This document shows positions 1 through 9,804 of a stretch of DNA of 64,000 nt, piece after piece. The DNA is from JANQIO01 sp043585095 (GTDB lineage: Bacteria; Pseudomonadota; Gammaproteobacteria; Pseudomonadales; Halieaceae). The DNA is taken from the NCBI GenBank assembly GCA_043585095.1, contig CP121321.1:2046001-2110000 (forward strand). Direction: 5' to 3'. Made by a program: the position numbers and the translations under genes. Position 1 is the first letter of the stretch. Each line of letters begins with the position of its first letter. The notes below the pieces were generated by a model. That model ran no database searches, was not told the DNA's origin, and saw nothing but the letters and a program-made list of their open reading frames with translations.

Positions 1-1634
1 TTGCCGGCCAGAGGTGCAGGGACGTCAGTTGCGGCGACGGCGTCCGGCGTCGTTGCCTCCTCGGGCGCAGCGGCGGCGACCGACTCCACATGACCGGCCT
101 CACTGACTTCAACTGTGTAGGTCTGTCCGTCGACCTTCACTGCATAGGTGGCAGCTCCCTGTTGAACCGAAGTGCTCGGTTCTGAGTGAGCACCTTCTCC
201 GGTCTTCTTCTCAGTGTCAGTATCAGGTGCTGCGGGGGGTTGCGCGCCAGGCGCAGGTTCAAACGCGTCTGGGTCGCCCCGATTCTCTAGAAAGCGCAGC
301 CCTATTTGCGGAAACAATGCATAGGTCAGCACGTCGTCGATGCGCTGCTCGCCGGCTGCCAGAGTGATGGATTTCTCATCCGCCAGAGCAGTCAGCTCTT
401 CACTCAGAACGTCCAGCTCGTCATCCAAAAGATCCGCCGGACGGCAGCTGATCGGGTTTTTACCCTCTAGAACTCGAGCCTGAAGCTCTGTATTCACTGG
501 CGCCGGTGTCGCGCCATATTCACCTTTCAAAACTCCCGCGGTTTCCCGCGAGATCGACTTAAAGCGCTCCCCGGTAAGCACATTGATTACCGCCTGCGTA
601 CCCACTATCTGTGACGTCGGCGTTACCAGCGGGATGTAGCCCAGGTCTTTCCTGACCCGGGGAATTTCCTCCAGCACTTCATCCAGGCGGTCCTCAGCGC
701 CCTGCTCGCGCAGCTGGTTCTCCATATTGGTGAGCATGCCACCGGGGACTTGTGCAACCAGAATACGCGAGTCCACGCCGCGCAGTGAGCCCTCAAACTT
801 TGCATACTTTTTACGAACCGTCCGGAAGTAGTTTGCGATCTCCTCCAGCAGATTCATATCGAGACCGGTATCACGCTCGGTGCCCTGTAAAATCGCCACC
901 AGTGTTTCCGTTGGAGAATGGCCGTAGGTCATCGACATCGACGAAATGGAGGTGTCCACGTTATCGATACCGGCTTCGATGCACTTCAGGTAGGTTGCCG
1001 TAGACAGACCCGTGGTGGCGTGACACTGCATGTGGATAGGAATGCTGCAGGCTTTTTTTAAACGACTAACCAGTTCATAGCCGACATATGGCGTCAGCAA
1101 ACCGGCCATGTCCTTAATGGCAATAGAATCCGCGCCCATATCCTCGATACGCTTACCTTGATCTACCCAGGCGTCAACTGTGTGCACCGGACTCAGGGTA
1201 TAGGCAATCGTGCCCTGGGCATGCTTTTTGACCTCTTTAACCGCGCGCAGTGCCGATTCGATGTTGCGCATATCGTTCATCGCGTCAAACACACGGAAAA
1301 CGTCGACGCCATTGATGGCCGCGCGTTCTACGAACTTGGCGACCACGTCATCGGCGTAATGGCGATAACCCAAAATGTTTTGCCCGCGAAACAGCATCTG
1401 CTGCTGCGTATTCGGCATGGCTTTCTTGAGCTCCCGGATTCGCTCCCAGGGATCCTCTCCCAGGTAGCGAATACAGGCGTCAAAAGTCGCACCCCCCCAG
1501 CTCTCCAGCGACCAGAACCCAACCTGATCCAGCTTCTGCGCAATGGGCAGCATGTCTTCAAGACGAACACGCGTAGCGAGCAGGGACTGCGACGCATCGC
1601 GCAGCACTACATCGGTGATACCCAGCTTGCTCAT
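1..1634 (-). CDS. oadA: Oxaloacetate decarboxylase alpha subunit (3' end beyond the window)
   Basis: The biotin-dependent carboxyltransferase subunit of the membrane Na+-pumping oxaloacetate decarboxylase, which moves CO2 from oxaloacetate to biotin. Translated by eye from the ATG at 1632-1634, the protein begins MSKLGITDVVLRDASQSL. It keeps family motifs: LRDASQS, the metal-site region MQCHATTG, and the IKDMAGL lysine that carries CO2. A conserved carboxylase C-terminal region follows, then an Ala/Pro-rich linker near positions 60-300. The biotinyl domain lies beyond base 1. The ATGA overlap with oadG fixes the start and implies translational coupling in an oadGA(B) operon. A pyruvate carboxylase B subunit is the alternative, but the adjacent gamma subunit argues against it. 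Confidence 0.93.
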   Translation of the reverse strand, partial: MSKLGITDVVLRDASQSLLATRVRLEDMLPIAQKLDQVGFWSLESWGGATFDACIRYLGEDPWERIRELKKAMPNTQQQMLFRGQNILGYRHYADDVVAKFVERAAINGVDVFRVFDAMNDMRNIESALRAVKEVKKHAQGTIAYTLSPVHTVDAWVDQGKRIEDMGADSIAIKDMAGLLTPYVGYELVSRLKKACSIPIHMQCHATTGLSTATYLKCIEAGIDNVDTSISSMSMTYGHSPTETLVAILQGTERDTGLDMNLLEEIANYFRTVRKKYAKFEGSLRGVDSRILVAQVPGGMLTNMENQLREQGAEDRLDEVLEEIPRVRKDLGYIPLVTPTSQIVGTQAVINVLTGERFKSISRETAGVLKGEYGATPAPVNTELQARVLEGKNPISCRPADLLDDELDVLSEELTALADEKSITLAAGEQRIDDVLTYALFPQIGLRFLENRGDPDAFEPAPGAQPPAAPDTDTEKKTGEGAHSEPSTSVQQGAATYAVKVDGQTYTVEVSEAGHVESVAAAAPEEATTPDAVAATDVPAPLAG

Positions 1635-1897
1635 GAAGAGGAACTCCCGGTGACAGGTTTGGACGAGGGTGAGGTTTCGTTTCGGTAACAGTGCACAGCA
1701 GCACCAATAGCTGCCAGTAGCTCAGGACTGACTTGGCTGGAACTTGAGGGCTTTGCAGCGGGCGTTTCAGGTGCAAACCGCTGCACAAGCGCTGACATCG
1801 CTCTGGTGACGAAGACCAGCAGCGTTAGAAACAGCAGTACCGAGCCCATGCCATAGAACATGAGCTCCAAACCCTGGCTTAACAGACTTTCAGTCAA
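1631..1897 (-). CDS. oadG: Oxaloacetate decarboxylase gamma chain
   Basis: The small membrane anchor subunit that links OadA to the Na+-translocating OadB. The protein has 88 residues, the usual size. It has one hydrophobic helix (about residues 13-35, LMFYGMGSVLLFLTLLVFV), then a polar Pro/Ser/Lys-rich linker and a small C-terminal segment (SPELLAAIGAAVHCYRN) of the kind that contacts the alpha chain. The last four bases overlap the oadA start (ATGA). Its upstream neighbour on the same strand ends 33 bp away, so oadG may start its own transcript. Confidence 0.88.
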   Translation of the reverse strand: MTESLLSQGLELMFYGMGSVLLFLTLLVFVTRAMSALVQRFAPETPAAKPSSSSQVSPELLAAIGAAVHCYRNETSPSSKPVTGSSSS

Positions 1898-1930
1898 ACG
1901 GCTTTCCCCTTTGAGTGACCCTCTTGCGTC

Positions 1931-3493
1931 TTAAGAGAACGCTGTGGGCACTACTGCATCAATGAGAACAGGCCCATGCTGGGACATCGCGTCGGCAAAA
2001 GCGCGATTGAAGTCATCGGCTGTAGTGACACGGATACCCTTCACGCCCATGCCCTCGGCCATAGAAGCAAAGTTCATGTCGGGCTTACTGACGTCCAACA
2101 TGCTGGCTGCCTTGGGACCGGGTTGACCGCCGCGCGCGCCGGTGCGGGCAAATTCCAGTTCGAGAATAGAGTACTTGCGGTTGTTGAAGATCACCACGGT
2201 GATATCCAGATTCTCGCGTGCCATCGTCCAAAGCGCCGAGATCGTATACATCGCAGAGCCATCGCCCTCGAGACAGACCACCTTGCGATCCGGGCACGCT
2301 AGCGCAGCCCCCACCGCATTCGGTAGACCCCAGCCGATGCTACCGCCGGTCTGGCTAAGCCAATCGTGAGCTCTAGCAGTTTCTGAGTAGCCAACACAAT
2401 AGATACCCGAGGTAATACCCTCGTCAACCACGATGGCCTGCTCAGGCAGGTAGTGGGCAAAGGCGGCACCCACTGTATTCACATCAAGGTCCCCGCTCAG
2501 CAGCTCCGGCAAGGCCAACTCATGACACTCTGCCTCGACCGACTCGCCGCCCACAGCCACCAGCAGATCTTCAAGACAGCGCTCTATATCGTCACCAGAG
2601 CGGGCCAGTTGAAAGGATTCACAGCCGGGAGCGGCAATCACGCTGGGCACGTCGGGGTAGGCAAAAAACGACACCGGGGCGCTACAGCCAACCAGAATCA
2701 GCTGCTCTATGTCTTTGATATGGTCTATCGCCAACTCCGCCAGATAAGGCAGTCGCTCGACCTTGGCGCGTCCCGCGCCTCTGGCTACACGAGGCGGAAA
2801 GGTATCGGTGCTAACCCGGGCGCCAGTGGCCTGACCAATACGGTTGAGCAGCGCGGCGCTGGTCTCGCTCATCTCAACGCCGCCAATCATAATCATGGCC
2901 CTGGCGCCGCTGTTCAAATGCGCTGCAGCGGCCGATATGTGATCCCAGCTAACAGTGTTAGGCGGCTCAACCGCGGCAGGATCGGCCGCCCCCCTGGGGT
3001 TATCGCCCCAGGACACATCCGCGGGCAGCACCAGCGTGGCAATTTTATTTTTGCCGGCCTGCAAGACCGCCTGCGCGGCATCTTCGGCGATGGCCTCGGA
3101 GGACGCAGAGGTATGCACCCAATGTGAAACGGGCCAGGCGATTCCTTCTATATCGGAGGTCAGCGGCGCGTCGTACTCAAGGTGATAGCTGGCATGATCG
3201 CCGACGATGTTGACCATCGGCACATTGCCTTTCCTGGCGTTGTGGATGTTGGCCAATGCGTTGCCCAGGCCGGGCCCGAGATGCAGCAGCGTTGATGCAG
3301 GCTTGCGAGCCATCCGCGCGTAGCCATCCGCGGCCCCGCTTACCACACCCTCAAACAGGCATAGCACGCAGCGCATGCCCTCAACTTCATCCAGCGCTGC
3401 TACAAAATGCATCTCCGAGGTCCCGGGATTGGTGAAGCACAGCTCTACGCCGCTTTCGACCAGGGTCTGAATCAGGCTTTCGGCTCCATTCAT
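1931..3493 (-). CDS. Thiamine-diphosphate-dependent enzyme, acetolactate synthase large subunit-like
   Basis: A 520-residue ThDP enzyme with the three-domain layout of acetolactate synthase, benzoylformate decarboxylase and related enzymes. The N-terminal Pyr domain has the activating glutamate in LFEGVVSGAADGYAR (about residue 48). The central domain is Rossmann-like. The C-terminal PP domain has the Mg-ThDP motif beginning EGDGSAMYT (about 415) and ending NN. It lacks an adjacent regulatory subunit and is shorter than typical IlvB (~570), so it is probably a decarboxylase or carboligase of unknown substrate rather than the biosynthetic enzyme. It lies 15 bp downstream of the ABC ATPase gene and may be the last gene of that operon. 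Confidence 0.82.
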   Translation of the reverse strand: MNGAESLIQTLVESGVELCFTNPGTSEMHFVAALDEVEGMRCVLCLFEGVVSGAADGYARMARKPASTLLHLGPGLGNALANIHNARKGNVPMVNIVGDHASYHLEYDAPLTSDIEGIAWPVSHWVHTSASSEAIAEDAAQAVLQAGKNKIATLVLPADVSWGDNPRGAADPAAVEPPNTVSWDHISAAAAHLNSGARAMIMIGGVEMSETSAALLNRIGQATGARVSTDTFPPRVARGAGRAKVERLPYLAELAIDHIKDIEQLILVGCSAPVSFFAYPDVPSVIAAPGCESFQLARSGDDIERCLEDLLVAVGGESVEAECHELALPELLSGDLDVNTVGAAFAHYLPEQAIVVDEGITSGIYCVGYSETARAHDWLSQTGGSIGWGLPNAVGAALACPDRKVVCLEGDGSAMYTISALWTMARENLDITVVIFNNRKYSILELEFARTGARGGQPGPKAASMLDVSKPDMNFASMAEGMGVKGIRVTTADDFNRAFADAMSQHGPVLIDAVVPTAFS

Positions 3494-3508
3494 GCTCGGG
3501 CTCTTTTG

Positions 3509-5113
3509 CTAGTCAATGCGTGGCATAGAAGCCAACAAGGATTGCGTGTATTCGTGCTGGGGCCGGGTCAGAATCGCCTCGGCGGTGCCCTGCTCTACCA
3601 GCTTGCCGCCGCGCATGACGCCAACCTGGTGAGCAAGCGCTGGGATGATTGACAGGTCGTGGGTGATAAACAGATACGACATACGGAATTCCCGCTGAAG
3701 TTCTTGCAAGAGTTCCAGCACGCCGGCGCGAATACTGACGTCCAACGCGCTGGTAGGTTCGTCACAGATGATCAGCTCGGGCTCGACCGCCAGTGCGCGC
3801 GCAATTGCGATGCGCTGCAACTGCCCCCCCGAGAACTCGTGAGGGTAGCGACTGGCCATGTTGGGCTCCAATCGTACACGCTCTAATAATTCAGTTACCC
3901 GCTGCTGACGCTCGGCCGCCGTCAGACCCAGTCCGAGGCTTTCCATACCTTCTTCAATAATTCGACCGACGCTCATGCGCGGGTTCATGGAAGAATACGG
4001 ATTCTGGAAAATCACCTGCATGCGCTTACGGTAGGGCAGCATGGCATGCTTGGACAGGCCATTAATCTGATCGCCGTCAAAGCGAATGCAGCCGGCCGTC
4101 GCCGGTTCCAAATTGAGGATCGCCCGTCCCAGGGTGGATTTGCCGCAGCCACTCTCACCAACCAAGGCATAGGTCTCGGCCTTGCCAATTTCCAGCGAAA
4201 TACCGTCGACGGCACGGGTGTGGTCTACGGTCCGCTGCAGTACGCCGCGCTTGATGGGGAAATGCACTTCGACATCCTCAACCGTCAGCAAAGGCGCATT
4301 GACCGGCGCAGTGAGGTAGTGGGTCAGATCCGGCAAGCTATTAATTAACCGCTGACTGTATTCCTCCTGCGGATCGCGGAAGAAATGCTCTACAGTATTG
4401 CGCTCAATAATCTCTCCCTGGTACATCACCGCCACGTGGTCCGCCGTGTTCTTCACGACGCCCATATCGTGAGTAATCAGCAGCACCGCCAGATCGCGAC
4501 TCTTGGCAAGTTCGCGAATGAGCTTCAGCACCTGTTCCTGAATGGTAACGTCCAGTGCTGTGGTCGGCTCATCGGCGATCAAAACATCAGGTTCGCAGGC
4601 CAGCGCCATGGCGATCATTACGCGCTGCTGCTGGCCACCGGAAAGCTGATGGGGATAAAAATCGTAGCGCTCTTCAGGGTTGGGCAGCCCGACTTCTTTA
4701 AACAGACTGATTACCCGTTCTCGAAGTTCAGTCTGGTTAAGCGCCCGATGTAATTGCAGGGTTTCCGATACCTGTTTGCCAACTTTTTGCACTGGATTAA
4801 GTGAGGTCAGGGCATTCTGGAAAATCATCGCCACGCGCCGACCACGCACGGCCTGCATTTCCTTCTCGGTCAACGCGAACATATCGGTACCGGGCATGTG
4901 GACGCTACCGCCGGTGATTTCCAGTGCTTCCGGCAGCAACCGCATCACCCCGAGAGACGTCACTGATTTACCTGACCCGGACTCGCCCACCAGCGCATAG
5001 ATTTCGCCGGCCTGAACCTCAAAGCTAACGCCTTTGAGAATGGGCGCGCCACTCCCGGTTAGGCAGACCTCCAGGTTCTCAACCTGCAAACGGCACTCTT
5101 TATCTGCGCTCAT
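3509..5113 (-). CDS. Peptide/oligopeptide ABC transporter ATP-binding protein, two fused ATPase domains (YejF-like)
   Basis: Supplies both nucleotide-binding domains of a peptide-type importer in one chain of 534 residues. Domain 1 (about 1-265) has Walker A GESGSGKS, signature LSGGQQQR and Walker B VLIADEP. Domain 2 (about 280-534) has GESGCGKS, FSGGQLQR and ELIICDEP. The oligopeptide-transporter C-terminal motif follows each domain. The fused arrangement and gene order match the Yej/Dpp class. Its start overlaps the upstream permease stop by four bases (ATGA), so the two are translationally coupled. Confidence 0.92.
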   Translation of the reverse strand: MSADKECRLQVENLEVCLTGSGAPILKGVSFEVQAGEIYALVGESGSGKSVTSLGVMRLLPEALEITGGSVHMPGTDMFALTEKEMQAVRGRRVAMIFQNALTSLNPVQKVGKQVSETLQLHRALNQTELRERVISLFKEVGLPNPEERYDFYPHQLSGGQQQRVMIAMALACEPDVLIADEPTTALDVTIQEQVLKLIRELAKSRDLAVLLITHDMGVVKNTADHVAVMYQGEIIERNTVEHFFRDPQEEYSQRLINSLPDLTHYLTAPVNAPLLTVEDVEVHFPIKRGVLQRTVDHTRAVDGISLEIGKAETYALVGESGCGKSTLGRAILNLEPATAGCIRFDGDQINGLSKHAMLPYRKRMQVIFQNPYSSMNPRMSVGRIIEEGMESLGLGLTAAERQQRVTELLERVRLEPNMASRYPHEFSGGQLQRIAIARALAVEPELIICDEPTSALDVSIRAGVLELLQELQREFRMSYLFITHDLSIIPALAHQVGVMRGGKLVEQGTAEAILTRPQHEYTQSLLASMPRID

Positions 5114-6480
5114 TTGTCCTCCTTACCCATGCTGGTGCGCGGATCGAACGCATCGCGTACCAGGTCGGAGAACAGATTGGCAGACAGCACCAGCAAGAAC
5201 ATAAAGAAAAATGCCCCCACCAGCGTCCACCATACGGTAGGCGTGCGCGACAGCTCGGTGCGCGCGCCGTTAATCATATTGCCCCAGCTCGACATAGCAG
5301 GGTCGATGCCGACACCGATATAGCTGAGCACAGCCTCAGCCAGCACCAGGGCACTAAATTCCAGCACGAAGGTGATCAAAATAATGTGTACGACATTGGG
5401 CAGTATGTGGCGAAAGATAATGCGGCTATTACTTACACCAAAGGCGATCGCGGCCTGCACGTACTCAAGCTGGCTGATCTTTAAAGTTTCAGCTCGAATT
5501 AAGCGGCACAGGGTCGACCAGCTCGTCACACCCAGAATGAAACACAGAGCCACAAATTTTGCATCGGCCTTTTCAAGACCCACTTCAAAATAATCCGGGT
5601 TCAGGTCGATGTAGACCTGGAAGAGCAGCACCGACGCGGCGATCAATAGAATGCCGGGTATCGAGCTGAGCGTCGTGTAAAGGTACTGCACCACGTCATC
5701 AGTCCAGCCCTTGAAGTAGCCGGCGACAACGCCCAGCGTTACCGCAATGGGGAGCATTACCAGCGTCGCCAGGGTACCCAGCAGTACGCCGGTGCGAATG
5801 CCCTTGATGCTCTGAAACAGCACGTCGCTACCGCCCAGGTCAGTACCCAATACGTGATACAGCGAATTTAATTTCAGTAGCACGCTTGCGACGCAGATGA
5901 TCGCAGCCTGTGTGCTCCAGGCGGCCCCCCACGGCAGGCTGCTACCGCGCAGCAACAGCCACTGCGGGAGTATCACCAGGGCAGCAATCAAAAGACCCCG
6001 TAACAGCCCCAGGAAGCTGTTCCAAAGTACATCGCCCAACTGGTCATCGGGACTATCCAGATGTTGCCCAGCATGTTTTAGGGGTGGAAAGCCTCGATAA
6101 TCGTTACCGTCGGCATCCTGCAGGTTCTGTTTTTCAAAGGACACCAGGGCGAACGGCGCCGAGTAAGTCCGCTCATGGGCTTTGTCGACGTTGCCCAATC
6201 CTACATCCAGCAGGCTGATGACGTCGTTATCGTAGTACACGGTGCCGGCATCCTGCCCGGGCTCTGGCTCGAGTCCCATACGAAAGTGGATTGAGTCTGC
6301 CAAGGCCACCAGCACATAGCTCATGATCACCACAAAACTCACCATACCGAGCCTGGAGCCAAACACCTTCGCCCAACGCTCGCGGGTACGAGGGTCTTTG
6401 CGCAGGTTGTAAAAAAACGCAATCAGCGCCACAACCAGCAGGAAGATCAAGGCATCAGACCACGGCAGTACGTATTTCAT
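5110..6480 (-). CDS. Peptide ABC transporter permease, DppC/YejE type
   Basis: Inner-membrane permease of 456 residues. The C-terminal half (about 225-456) is a standard binding-protein-dependent transport domain with the EAA-type loop at AAIAFGVSNSRIIFRHILPN. The N-terminal part is unusually long. It has an initial helix, a second helix near 45-62, a periplasmic stretch of about 80 polar residues, and two more hydrophobic segments before the core. OppC/DppC proteins are normally near 300 residues, but YejE-type proteins also carry an N-terminal extension. It lies between the other permease (18 bp upstream) and the ATPase (4-bp overlap). Confidence 0.88.
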   Translation of the reverse strand: MKYVLPWSDALIFLLVVALIAFFYNLRKDPRTRERWAKVFGSRLGMVSFVVIMSYVLVALADSIHFRMGLEPEPGQDAGTVYYDNDVISLLDVGLGNVDKAHERTYSAPFALVSFEKQNLQDADGNDYRGFPPLKHAGQHLDSPDDQLGDVLWNSFLGLLRGLLIAALVILPQWLLLRGSSLPWGAAWSTQAAIICVASVLLKLNSLYHVLGTDLGGSDVLFQSIKGIRTGVLLGTLATLVMLPIAVTLGVVAGYFKGWTDDVVQYLYTTLSSIPGILLIAASVLLFQVYIDLNPDYFEVGLEKADAKFVALCFILGVTSWSTLCRLIRAETLKISQLEYVQAAIAFGVSNSRIIFRHILPNVVHIILITFVLEFSALVLAEAVLSYIGVGIDPAMSSWGNMINGARTELSRTPTVWWTLVGAFFFMFLLVLSANLFSDLVRDAFDPRTSMGKEDK

Positions 6481-6498
6481 GAGCGGTAAGAAATGCCT

Positions 6499-7476
6499 TT
6501 AGTTAAGCCGAACGCGAGGATCAGCGACGGTGTAGGAAATGTCGGTCAGCAGCAGACCAAGGATGTATAGGATGGAACCGATAAAGACCATAGAGCGCAC
6601 GATGGCAAAGTCCTGCGAACGAATGGCCTCCAGCATGTAATTACCCAGCCCGGGGATACCGAAGAACGACTCCATTACCAGGCTACCCATGAACAGGGTT
6701 GGAATCAGCACCACAACGCCGGTCAGGATGGGGATCAGAGCGTTGGGCAGGATATGCTTGAACAAAATGGCGATTTCGCTACAGCCTTTCGCTCGTGCGG
6801 TGCGCACATAATCCTGGCCCGCCTCCTCCAAAAACAGCGTGCGATACCAGCGGGCGCCCTGCCCGATGCCAGCTATTACGCCCACGGTCACCGGTAAAAT
6901 CAAAAACTTCCAGAACTGCGAGTCCGCGGTGTATCCAGATATAGGTACCAATCGCCAAAGCTTCGCCACCAGATACTGACCGCCAATAATGTAGAACAAG
7001 TAGGAAATCGACATCAGCACAACAAACACAAACACCGCCCACCGATCCAGCTTGGTGGCGTGGAACATCACCACCATCAGTGCAACACAGATATTTACCC
7101 AGATGCCGATCACAAAGGTGGGCAGCGCCAGCGCCAGACTAGGCCACATGCGCTGACTGACATCGGCGGTAATATCGCGACCGCTCTCCGATCGCCCAAA
7201 ATCGAAGGCGAACAAACGCACCGACTTGGTAAAGAAAATGGTGTCGGTAATACTGCCAGGGAAAGGCTGCTCGGCATTGGCAAACAGCGGCTTGTCGTAA
7301 CCGTTCTCCGCTTTCCAGTTATCGATAGCCGTCTGGGTAACGTACTTCTCTCCGAGCTGGCTACGCGCCATGTCGTCGGGGCTGTTGACCACAAAGAACA
7401 GCGTAAAGGTCAGCAGGTTAATGCCAATCAATATGGGTATCGCGTAAAAAAGGCGCCGAATGACGTAAGCGAGCAT
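6499..7476 (-). CDS. Peptide ABC transporter permease, DppB/YejB type
   Basis: Inner-membrane permease of 325 residues beginning MLAYVIRRLFYAIPILIGIN, the classic DppB/OppB start with a positively charged N-terminus and first helix. A periplasmic loop follows (about 30-105). The transport domain has the EAA-type motif near YVRTARAKGCSEIAILFKHILPN, and the family ending DISYTVADPRVRLN is present. It lies 4 bp after the substrate-binding protein and 18 bp before the second permease, so the four ABC genes read as one operon. Confidence 0.92.
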   Translation of the reverse strand: MLAYVIRRLFYAIPILIGINLLTFTLFFVVNSPDDMARSQLGEKYVTQTAIDNWKAENGYDKPLFANAEQPFPGSITDTIFFTKSVRLFAFDFGRSESGRDITADVSQRMWPSLALALPTFVIGIWVNICVALMVVMFHATKLDRWAVFVFVVLMSISYLFYIIGGQYLVAKLWRLVPISGYTADSQFWKFLILPVTVGVIAGIGQGARWYRTLFLEEAGQDYVRTARAKGCSEIAILFKHILPNALIPILTGVVVLIPTLFMGSLVMESFFGIPGLGNYMLEAIRSQDFAIVRSMVFIGSILYILGLLLTDISYTVADPRVRLN

Positions 7477-7480
7477 TGCG

Positions 7481-9658
7481 TTAGTCCTTGATCCTGGCGC
7501 GTTGACGGCGACGGTAGGCCACGACGCCTGGCAGGATTAACGCGGCCACTCCTGTAGCCGCCGCCATCAATGGCCAGGTCACCGGCTCGTTCCACGCGGA
7601 CTGGCGCACAGCACGTTTCTCTGTATCCAGCCGGATGTACTTCAAGGTGCCTTTGGTGATGCCGTGTCGCTTGGTGTTAAACACCCACTCATTGTTGAGG
7701 TAGTACTCCAGCGGGTGGAAGGCATGTAGCCACACTGTATCCCGTCGCCAAAGCTCTACCAGATCTGCCACCAGTGCATCGCGTTCGGGACCGGGGTCCA
7801 ACACGCGCATGCGCTCAAACTTTTCGTCGAACTCCGGATTCTCGTAATTGGAGTTATTGGCACCGTCGCAGTTACACACCAGCGGGCTCTCGGGACCGTA
7901 CATCAAGAACAGAAAATTCTCTGGATCGGGATAGTCCGCCAACCAGCCGTGGGAATATATCTGGGTGTTTCCAGTGAGGTACTTTTCTCGCGTCCGGTTC
8001 CAATCTGCGGGCCGGAATTCAACCTGCACACCCAACCTACCGAGTTGACGACTCATCCAGCGCATGGACGTATTGCTGACCGCCTGTGACTGCACGTCAA
8101 TATAGATTCGCAGGGGCTCGCCGGTCTCAGCATTACGTCCATTGGGATACCCCGCTTCGGTCATCAACTGGCGCGCATGATCGATGGACTTGCGTTGCGG
8201 CGCACCGTCCTCCCAGTCGTACAGATAAGGGTTGATCCCTGCTTCGCCCTTCTTGGCTCCCGGAATGCCGGGCGGAATAGGACTTTGCGCGGCGATGATA
8301 TTGCCCTTGTAGAAAATGTTGCCGTATTCCTCGATGTCGAAGGCCAATGATAGTGCCCGTCGCAGCTTGCGACGCTCTTCTGTGTAGCCGCCGACAACGG
8401 GGTCGCGCATATTAAAGCCGTAGTAGTACAGGCTGGGTTTCACATCCTGGGAGATGGTCAGGTTATGTGAGCGCAATTCATCGGAGAGCGACAGCCCCTC
8501 AGGGCCAACAACAAAAGCCTGGTCGAAATACCCTGAGGTATTGGCGTGCACCTCGCCGGAACGATCGTAGTATCCCTGAAGGAACTTGGTCCAGAGAGGC
8601 AGCACCTCCCGTTCTAAACGGAAGTGTGCTCGATCGATAAATGGCAGTTTCTTCCCGGCATCGGCCAACTCACCTTTTTCCAGATCACCCGGCGCACCTT
8701 CAGTGGGGTAGTAATCATCAAAATAGTTGGGATTGCGCTCCAGGACGATCTCGCTGTTGGGGTCATTCTTGACCATCATGAAAGGCCCGCTGCCAACGGG
8801 CCACCAATCCAGCGTCATGTTTTTCTCTTTGAAGCCTGGATTGTGATAGAAACGATCCACCTCACGCGCCACCGGCGAGAAGAACGGCATCGCCATCCAA
8901 TACTTGAACTGGGGGTATATGCCATTGATGACGATCGAGAATCGAAAGTCATCGATGCGCTCAAGTCCTTCTACCGGATGCTCAGAGAGGTCTAACCAAC
9001 CTTCTCTGTTCAGGTCCGTCAGGCGATTGGAGAAATCACGCAGGCCGACAATGCGAGAGCCCATAAAGCCCAGCATGGGCGAGCCCAGCTTGGGGTCGCC
9101 AAGACGTTTGATGCCGTAGATATAGTCATCCGAGAGCACCGTTCGCGATGCGCGCTCTGGGAAATCCATCACCGTCGCGTAATCCTCGGCGGCATCCTCG
9201 CTGTCAAAAAGATACAGCTGACGGCCCTCGTCGTCGGTCGCAAATGCCGGGTGCGGCTGAAATTCCTGATCCTGGCGCAGGGTCAGCGTATAGCGCGTAT
9301 AGGTGATGTTCGGATCGCCTTTGGGCAACACCTCTTTTTTGTCAGGTCCAAGAAATTCAAGCTCAGGCAGTGACGCCAGGCCGGCCGGTATCAACTCGTA
9401 GGGACGCTTGAGAAAGTGATAGCCCAGCGGGGGGTTATAAATCTGTTGTAGAAACAGGCTCTCGTCCGAGGCATAGGACAGCGCAGGATCGAGATGCTTG
9501 GGCGGGTGCGCGTAGATGACCGAATAATAAATCGATTCGTCACCGGTTTCGGGGGCGTTGGGGTTATTCCAGGCACCCTCGCCGCAGCCGCTTAATACGG
9601 ACGCCGCCAGCAAGGCTGTTAATACGACCTTTCCAGCCGCTGTCAGATAGTTTGTCAT
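7481..9658 (-). CDS. Peptide ABC transporter substrate-binding lipoprotein (SBP family 5) with a C-terminal membrane helix
   Basis: Captures the transported peptide or similar ligand. The 725-residue protein starts with a lipoprotein signal whose lipobox is SVLSGC (Cys near residue 25). The long family-5 binding domain includes the family-typical stretch WWPVGSGPFMM and a late motif DPGPERDALVADLVELWRRD. A hydrophobic segment near the end (about residues 693-715, MAAATGVAALILPGVVAY), followed by RRRQRAR, looks like a second membrane anchor. That is not usual for periplasmic SBPs. It is the first gene of the ABC operon, and no strong promoter was identified in the 146 bp upstream. Confidence 0.9.
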   Translation of the reverse strand: MTNYLTAAGKVVLTALLAASVLSGCGEGAWNNPNAPETGDESIYYSVIYAHPPKHLDPALSYASDESLFLQQIYNPPLGYHFLKRPYELIPAGLASLPELEFLGPDKKEVLPKGDPNITYTRYTLTLRQDQEFQPHPAFATDDEGRQLYLFDSEDAAEDYATVMDFPERASRTVLSDDYIYGIKRLGDPKLGSPMLGFMGSRIVGLRDFSNRLTDLNREGWLDLSEHPVEGLERIDDFRFSIVINGIYPQFKYWMAMPFFSPVAREVDRFYHNPGFKEKNMTLDWWPVGSGPFMMVKNDPNSEIVLERNPNYFDDYYPTEGAPGDLEKGELADAGKKLPFIDRAHFRLEREVLPLWTKFLQGYYDRSGEVHANTSGYFDQAFVVGPEGLSLSDELRSHNLTISQDVKPSLYYYGFNMRDPVVGGYTEERRKLRRALSLAFDIEEYGNIFYKGNIIAAQSPIPPGIPGAKKGEAGINPYLYDWEDGAPQRKSIDHARQLMTEAGYPNGRNAETGEPLRIYIDVQSQAVSNTSMRWMSRQLGRLGVQVEFRPADWNRTREKYLTGNTQIYSHGWLADYPDPENFLFLMYGPESPLVCNCDGANNSNYENPEFDEKFERMRVLDPGPERDALVADLVELWRRDTVWLHAFHPLEYYLNNEWVFNTKRHGITKGTLKYIRLDTEKRAVRQSAWNEPVTWPLMAAATGVAALILPGVVAYRRRQRARIKD

Positions 9659-9804
9659 GACGCGGGATTATGTCTCGGCGGCCGCTCTCATACAACGGCT
9701 AACTGACACGCGCGCTGCTATAGCGGTTGCCAAAATTGTTGCCAGAGGAATTACCTGAGTTGGCACCAGAGTTGGTACCTATCTCGACCGCCCGCTAAAT
9801 GCCG

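Noticed and set aside
9700..9790. Asn/Gly/Ser-rich reading (GTNSGANSGNSSGNN) downstream of the M28 gene
   Set aside because: It has no start codon, is preceded by a stop in its frame, and lies in the short spacer before the ABC operon. Probably a low-complexity spacer.
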